From JBEKCP01 sp050014815 (GTDB lineage Bacteria; Planctomycetota; Planctomycetia; Pirellulales; Thermoguttaceae): a stretch of 9,577 nucleotides of DNA. This document shows, in pieces, positions 5,595 to 9,577 of this stretch. The translations under genes were made by a program, and so were the position numbers. Position 1 is the first letter of the stretch. Each line of letters opens with the position of its first letter. Below the pieces are notes generated by a model. That model did not search any database and was not told where the DNA came from. It was given only the letters and a program-made list of their open reading frames with translations. Where the stretch lies: contig JBEKCP010000183.1 in NCBI GenBank assembly GCA_050014815.1, positions 1 through 9,577 on the forward strand, written 5' to 3'.

Positions 5595-8219
5595 TCACGG
5601 CGCTGCAGACCTCTGCGGTGGATCGGCCTCAATCAGTTTCAGCGAGTCCTTGATCGCTACCTGCAACGGCCTGTCATCCGTTTTCGCCAGGAGGTCCTTC
5701 AGCGGGGGCACCGCTGCCTTCGCCGGCGGGCCGATTTTTCCCAAGGCCACTGCCGCACGGCCGGCGGGACGCGGCGAGTAGACGTCCAACATGCGGATCA
5801 GCAGCGGAACGATCCGCTCTCCTTTTGCCGCAACCGCCTCGGCGTTGGCGGCAATCTGCGCGGTTGGACAGGTGCGCAGATTCTGTACCAGGACAAGCAG
5901 CTCCAGGTCCGGGGCGGTGGGATCGATCTTGCTCATTGCCGCGACGAGTCCCGCCTGAGTGACAGGGTCGGCCTCCCGCGCCGTCTGGAACATGGCCGGC
6001 ATCGCTTCCACCGACGCAGGGCCGATCGCTCCCAGCGCCCGCATGACCCGCAACCGCAACGAGGCGTCCGGCGACTGGAGCAAAGGCAGAAGTGCCGGCA
6101 CCAACTCCTTCCCCTTCTCGCCCAGCAGACCGGCCACCTCGATCCCTTCTTCCCGCCGGACGCCCTGCTCGTCCTCAATGACCTTCCGGATCGACGCAGT
6201 GACCGCCGTGCCGATACGGCCGAGGGCTTGTGCCGCGTTCGTGCGGACCTCGGGCACAGAGTCGCCCAGTGCTTCCATCAGAGGTGCAATCGTTTTCTCG
6301 TCGCCGCGTCTCCCCAACAACGTGGCGGCGCCCTGGCGAACCAGACTCTTCTCCGACTGCAATGCCTGTACGGCCGCCGGCACCACCTCGGGACCCGCAG
6401 CGGCCAGGGCGTCGGTCGCCGCCAGGCGGATGTCCATATGCTGATCGCCCAACATTTGGATCAGCGGTCCCACGGACTCGCGGGCCGGCATTTTCGCGAA
6501 GAACTGCACTGCGCACAGCCGGGCGGGCGCATTTTGCGATGCCAGAGCTTGCACCATGACCGGCACCGCCTTGCTGCCAGACTGGATTAACGCCGCCAGC
6601 GCCCTCGCGCGGACCCGCTCGCACGGATCGGCCAGCGCGGCAACGAGCCCCGACATGGCCGAAGCCGGCGGTTGCTTTGCCAACTGAACCACCGCTTCCA
6701 GCCGCGCCGCCTCGTCCGGCAACGGCGGCGCTTTCGCGGACGAGAGTCGCAGGTCGTACACCCGCATCCGGTCGCGAACCCGCACGAAGAGCCTGCCGTA
6801 GGCGACCTGCGGGCGGACGAAGAAGCCCGCGCCCCACTTGTCCGCCGTCTGCCCTTCGGTCATGTCGGGCAGATTCAGGGTTCCGTGAATGGCAAGTTTT
6901 GGCGAGGCCTCAATAAGCTGCACTGCCTCCGGATGGTTCGAGACCGCCACGTACAGGCGGCCGTCGGCGTAGGTGAGAAGATGGTGCGAATGGCCGGCCA
7001 CGGCCAGTACGCCGCGGGCGCCCAACACCGTGCCGGTCTTCAAGTCCTGACACACCAGGGTATTGCCCGGGCTGATGTCCCTTAGCGAGAAAGGCGCATC
7101 CGGGTCCTTGCTGTTGCGGGCGTGCCACTGCTTTCGCGTGTCCTCGGGAAACTCCTTGGCCGGCTTGCCCGCCAGCATCAGATCGGGATTCTCGTCGATA
7201 TCGCGCCAAGTAATGCTCCCGCTGCCGAAGAGGCGGCCGCCCGCCGCGATCACGTTCTCCTGATTCGGGTGGATGCGGCGCTTCTCCCACGCCCGCGCCA
7301 GCGAAGAGCCGTCCGCGGCCGGCCGGAACGTGGACCATTCAGGCTCCTTGTAACCGGCAAAGACGAACAGCAGACCATCCGCATGGACCGGCGGGCAGGC
7401 CCAGCTATAGATGTAACCGTTGGCGGAGCGTTCCGGGGCATAGCAGCGCTGTTCCCAAAGCACTTTGCCGTTTGTGGGGTCGACGGCCACGAGATCGCCC
7501 GTGCAGGGGGCCAGAATGATCTTGCGCTGCCCGCAGCGGATCAGCGAGGCGGAGGACCAACTGATGCCGATCGCCTGCTTTTCGCCTTGGCTGAGCCAGC
7601 GCAGCTTGCCCGTTATGGCATCGAGGGCCACCACCAGCGCCCGCGGCTGGCCGGTGACGGCAATCACCATGCCGTCGACCGTCAAGGGAGACTGCATCCA
7701 GGCGCCGGCGTAGTAGGGCGTCGGGATCGTCACCGGCCTGATGCCGGCTTCGAGCAGTACTCGGTGCAAATTTGTTTGCCAGAGCAACCGGCCGTTTCCG
7801 GCATCATGGCAATAGAGCGATCCTTTGGACTGCATGTAAAGCCGGCCGGAGTCCCAGGCCGGCGTGCTGTCGCAGTTGGTCGGCGGTGCGTCGACGCGCC
7901 AGCGCGGCCAGCCGTTCTTAATATCGAGGCATTGCAGGACGTTGCTGTTGCGATCCACGTTGCCCCAGGTGAAGACATTGTCGCCAACCACGAGGATTTC
8001 GCCGTAACCCTGGCCGAGGCCGCCGGCTTCCCAGAGCAGCGGGGGACCCTCGGCAGGCCACGTCGGCAGCAGATCGCGTTCATCGGCACAAGCGGTGCGC
8101 AGCGGCCCACCGAGAAAGCCGGCCCAATCGCCTGCCTTCAACGTGCCGGTCCGAACCAGTGCCAGGCAGGCCGTCAGCGCCAGCGTCACAGTCATTCCGC
8201 ATCGAGAGTCGTTGTCCAT
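5595..8219 (-). CDS. Secreted PQQ-like beta-propeller protein with C-terminal HEAT repeats
   Basis: An 874-residue exported protein. Residues ~31-490 form a PQQ-like (BamB/quinoprotein-type) beta-propeller: the opening DWAGFLGGPL and WPAEGPPLLWEAGGLGQGYG follow the usual planctomycete pattern, and blade motifs recur as GNGRLLWQ (141-148), ITGKLRWL (202-209) and TNGKVLWE (249-256). Residues ~505-865 are tandem alpha-helical HEAT-like repeats, for example IAPLMEALGDSVPEVRTNAAQALGRIG (given here as type, residues 644-670). There is no CxxCH motif and no clear quinoprotein dehydrogenase active site, so a scaffold or ligand-binding role is more likely than catalysis. The N-terminus has a short hydrophobic segment; LTAC at 15-18 resembles a lipobox, so it may be a lipoprotein, though signal peptidase I cleavage near LKA|GDW is an alternative. 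The start lies 7 nt after the stop of the preceding oxidoreductase, without a strong Shine-Dalgarno, suggesting translational coupling. Confidence 0.88.
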   Translation of the reverse strand: MDNDSRCGMTVTLALTACLALVRTGTLKAGDWAGFLGGPLRTACADERDLLPTWPAEGPPLLWEAGGLGQGYGEILVVGDNVFTWGNVDRNSNVLQCLDIKNGWPRWRVDAPPTNCDSTPAWDSGRLYMQSKGSLYCHDAGNGRLLWQTNLHRVLLEAGIRPVTIPTPYYAGAWMQSPLTVDGMVIAVTGQPRALVVALDAITGKLRWLSQGEKQAIGISWSSASLIRCGQRKIILAPCTGDLVAVDPTNGKVLWEQRCYAPERSANGYIYSWACPPVHADGLLFVFAGYKEPEWSTFRPAADGSSLARAWEKRRIHPNQENVIAAGGRLFGSGSITWRDIDENPDLMLAGKPAKEFPEDTRKQWHARNSKDPDAPFSLRDISPGNTLVCQDLKTGTVLGARGVLAVAGHSHHLLTYADGRLYVAVSNHPEAVQLIEASPKLAIHGTLNLPDMTEGQTADKWGAGFFVRPQVAYGRLFVRVRDRMRVYDLRLSSAKAPPLPDEAARLEAVVQLAKQPPASAMSGLVAALADPCERVRARALAALIQSGSKAVPVMVQALASQNAPARLCAVQFFAKMPARESVGPLIQMLGDQHMDIRLAATDALAAAGPEVVPAAVQALQSEKSLVRQGAATLLGRRGDEKTIAPLMEALGDSVPEVRTNAAQALGRIGTAVTASIRKVIEDEQGVRREEGIEVAGLLGEKGKELVPALLPLLQSPDASLRLRVMRALGAIGPASVEAMPAMFQTAREADPVTQAGLVAAMSKIDPTAPDLELLVLVQNLRTCPTAQIAANAEAVAAKGERIVPLLIRMLDVYSPRPAGRAAVALGKIGPPAKAAVPPLKDLLAKTDDRPLQVAIKDSLKLIEADPPQRSAAP

Positions 8220-8226
8220 GTCTCGC

Positions 8227-9363
8227 TCAAACGCCCCACGGTGCTCGCTTGGGCAATGTCAGAAGGCGATTGGCCTCGTCATCGCCGATGAACTGCCGTT
8301 TCTGTCCGTCCCACTTCAGCGGCCGGTCGAGCTCCAGGCCGATGGCTGCCAGCCGCACCACGGTGGCCGAATGGTAGGCCACTTCGATGTTCCGCCAAGG
8401 GTCCCGGCGCGTGCGGATCGCCTGTAGCCAGTCCCAGCCGAGGTCCGCGGGGCTGTGCCCTGGGAGCTGATCGACGTCGATCTTCACGTTCCGGAGGTGT
8501 TCGGGAACCTCGGTGTGGTACAACTGGAGCACGCCTTCCGTGCCGTGGATCCGGTACTGGCAGGTCTTCTGCCGCATGTACGGATCGTGCAGGATTCTCA
8601 GCCCGTTGGGAAAGACGATTTTCAGGCGGGGATCGTCCTTGTCGGGCGGCAGAATCTCGGTCGGGCTGGCGCGTTCCATGTCCATATACCAGAGGAACAG
8701 ATCGAAGACGTGCGATCCCCATTCGTCGAGCCAGCCGGCGGTGAAATCCGGGCACCAGGCCCAGCCGTAGTGGACGAACTTGCCATTGTACGGCCGCCAA
8801 GGGCAAGGGCCTAGCCACAGGTCCCAGTCCAGATCGTCGGGTACGGGCTCCGCGGGCAAGCTGACTTCAGTGGCCGGAGGAATTCCCCGGCTGCCGGTCT
8901 CCATGTACCGCACCTGGCCCAGCCGGCCCGAGCGGATCAAAGCGAAATGCCGGCGCGGATCGGTGGTGGTTCCCCATTGCGTGCCGTGCTGGAAGACGCG
9001 GCCGTAACGCCGGACGGCCTGGAGGATGGCGTAGTTGTCGGCTACCGACATCGACAAGGGCTTTTCACTGTAGACGTCCTTGCCTGCCTTGCAGGCGTGG
9101 ACGGCAATCAGCGCGTGCCAATGGGGGACCGTCGCGATCACGACGGCGTCGATGTCGTCTCGTGCCAATAGCTCGCGGAAATCGCGGTATCCCTGGACGG
9201 CGCCTGCCCCCGCCCAATTGCGACCTCGATAGGTGCCAATGACCCGCTCTCTGGCCGCGGCCGTCCGCGACTTGAAGACGTCGCACACGGCGAGGACCTG
9301 GGCCTCGGGGTTTCCCAGCAACGCCCCCAGGAGCGAGCCTCCGCGGCCGCTCAGCCCGATCAC
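8227..9363 (-). CDS. Gfo/Idh/MocA family oxidoreductase, annotatable ORF lacks its N-terminus
   Basis: The clean ORF from GTG 9363 gives 378 residues beginning MIGLSGRGGSLLG, which is inside the first Rossmann strand and loop. The true protein must therefore start upstream; in the same frame the preceding codons read SERITLGV and, further up, an export-signal-like VALPQIVPASALG. Visible family marks are VLAVCDV (23-29), EKP (100-102), DWDLWLGPCPWRPYN (179-193), WLDEWGSHVFDL (211-222) with the presumed active-site H218, and a C-terminal RPLKWD shared with the paralogue at 4178-5458. The fold is complete apart from the 5' end. Function is inferred as NAD(P)-dependent oxidation or reduction of an unknown sugar-like substrate. 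It is followed after 7 nt by the PQQ-like/HEAT gene and is probably cotranscribed with it. Whether the enzyme is made depends on the frame problem at 9364-9512. Confidence 0.85.
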   Translation of the reverse strand: MIGLSGRGGSLLGALLGNPEAQVLAVCDVFKSRTAAARERVIGTYRGRNWAGAGAVQGYRDFRELLARDDIDAVVIATVPHWHALIAVHACKAGKDVYSEKPLSMSVADNYAILQAVRRYGRVFQHGTQWGTTTDPRRHFALIRSGRLGQVRYMETGSRGIPPATEVSLPAEPVPDDLDWDLWLGPCPWRPYNGKFVHYGWAWCPDFTAGWLDEWGSHVFDLFLWYMDMERASPTEILPPDKDDPRLKIVFPNGLRILHDPYMRQKTCQYRIHGTEGVLQLYHTEVPEHLRNVKIDVDQLPGHSPADLGWDWLQAIRTRRDPWRNIEVAYHSATVVRLAAIGLELDRPLKWDGQKRQFIGDDEANRLLTLPKRAPWGV

Positions 9364-9512
9364 GCCCAGAGTGATCCGCTCGCTGGGCGCGGGACGGGTC
9401 TCGTCGCCCAGGGCGCTGGCCGGAACGATCTGCGGCAGGGCGACCGCTGCGACGGGTAAGCGTTCACGGCCTGGGGCCTCGCTCGTCTTTTGGGCGCGCT
9501 AGGCCGGAACAT
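9364..9512 (-). other. N-terminal coding segment of the preceding oxidoreductase with apparent frameshift
   Basis: ATG at 9512 has a well-spaced GGGAG but reads MFRPSAPKRRARPQ and then goes into a frame that stops at the start of the Rossmann domain. The frame of the oxidoreductase is open from 9498, where it is limited by a TAG (9501-9499), and reads GRERLPVAAVALPQIVPASALGDE, which is clearly a signal-peptide core and cleavage region. No ATG, GTG or TTG occurs in that frame between the TAG and GTG 9363. One missing base (for example in AAAA or CCCC of the 5' segment) or two extra bases would join ATG 9512 to the signal. This is either a sequence error or a real lesion. Confidence 0.6.
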
Positions 9513-9520
9513 GTGCCTGT

Positions 9521-9525
9521 CTCCC
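9521..9525 (-). promoter_or_regulatory. Ribosome binding site before ATG 9512
   Basis: GGGAG on the minus strand lies 8 nt upstream of ATG 9512. The same core and near-identical spacing precede the genes starting at 5458 and 4162, which supports ATG 9512 as the original start of the first oxidoreductase. Confidence 0.5.
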
Positions 9526-9548
9526 TACCGTGCGGAACTGAATCCACG

Positions 9549-9577
9549 CTACGCTGCCTTGTCCCCGGCGTAAATGG
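9549..9577 (-). CDS. Possible last codons of an upstream gene
   Basis: The minus strand enters the window in a frame reading IYAGDKAA and then TAG (9551-9549), 36 nt before ATG 9512. Most third positions are G or C, as in the other genes here. Eight codons are too few for identification, and other frames are open as well, so this is only a suggestion that the operon continues to the right. Confidence 0.2.

Noticed and set aside
5459..5632. Extension of the Tat-exported oxidoreductase to an ATG at 5632
   Set aside because: It would overlap the end of the propeller/HEAT gene and place 58 basic residues before a Tat signal that should be N-terminal.
7122..8291. 389-codon open frame on the plus strand
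   Set aside because: Antisense to the PQQ-like/HEAT gene and crossing into the oxidoreductase gene; composition of a shadow frame.

Overview
The window is a GC-rich segment in which every credible gene lies on the minus strand. The gene types point to a member of the Planctomycetota, probably of the Pirellulales type: Tat-exported Gfo/Idh/MocA oxidoreductases, a secreted PQQ-like propeller joined to HEAT repeats, and a giant secreted protein combining a propeller, a hydrazine-synthase-alpha (HzsA)-like dihaem region and a formylglycine-generating-enzyme (FGE)-like domain. This assignment rests on gene families and base composition, not on a marker gene.

Layout in the direction of transcription (right to left). 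At 9549-9577 there may be the last codons of an upstream gene. At 8227-9512 is a first Gfo/Idh/MocA oxidoreductase whose N-terminal export signal appears broken by a frame change; the clean ORF starts only at 9363. At 5595-8219, 7 nt downstream, is a secreted PQQ-like propeller/HEAT-repeat protein. A 136-nt gap with a small hairpin follows. At 4178-5458 is a second, Tat-exported Gfo/Idh/MocA oxidoreductase with a GTG start. At 803-4162, 15 nt downstream, is the 1119-residue HzsA-like/FGE-like fusion. A 301-nt gap at 502-802 holds an inverted repeat, a good sigma70-type promoter with a dyad over its -35, a C-rich/G-rich tract and an orphan Shine-Dalgarno. It leads into a secreted protein of unknown function that runs off the left edge (1-501).

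How the genes may work together: the locus reads as two tandem cassettes, each an exported NAD(P)-type sugar oxidoreductase followed closely by a large secreted beta-propeller protein. One propeller protein is HEAT-linked and the other carries two CxxCH haem motifs. My inference is an extracytoplasmic carbohydrate-oxidation or sensing module, with the dihaem protein as electron acceptor or redox partner. No substrate can be read from the sequence. The most unusual element is the propeller/dihaem/FGE-like fusion, whose FGE-like domain lacks both catalytic cysteines. No RNA genes, insertion sequences or CRISPR arrays were seen.
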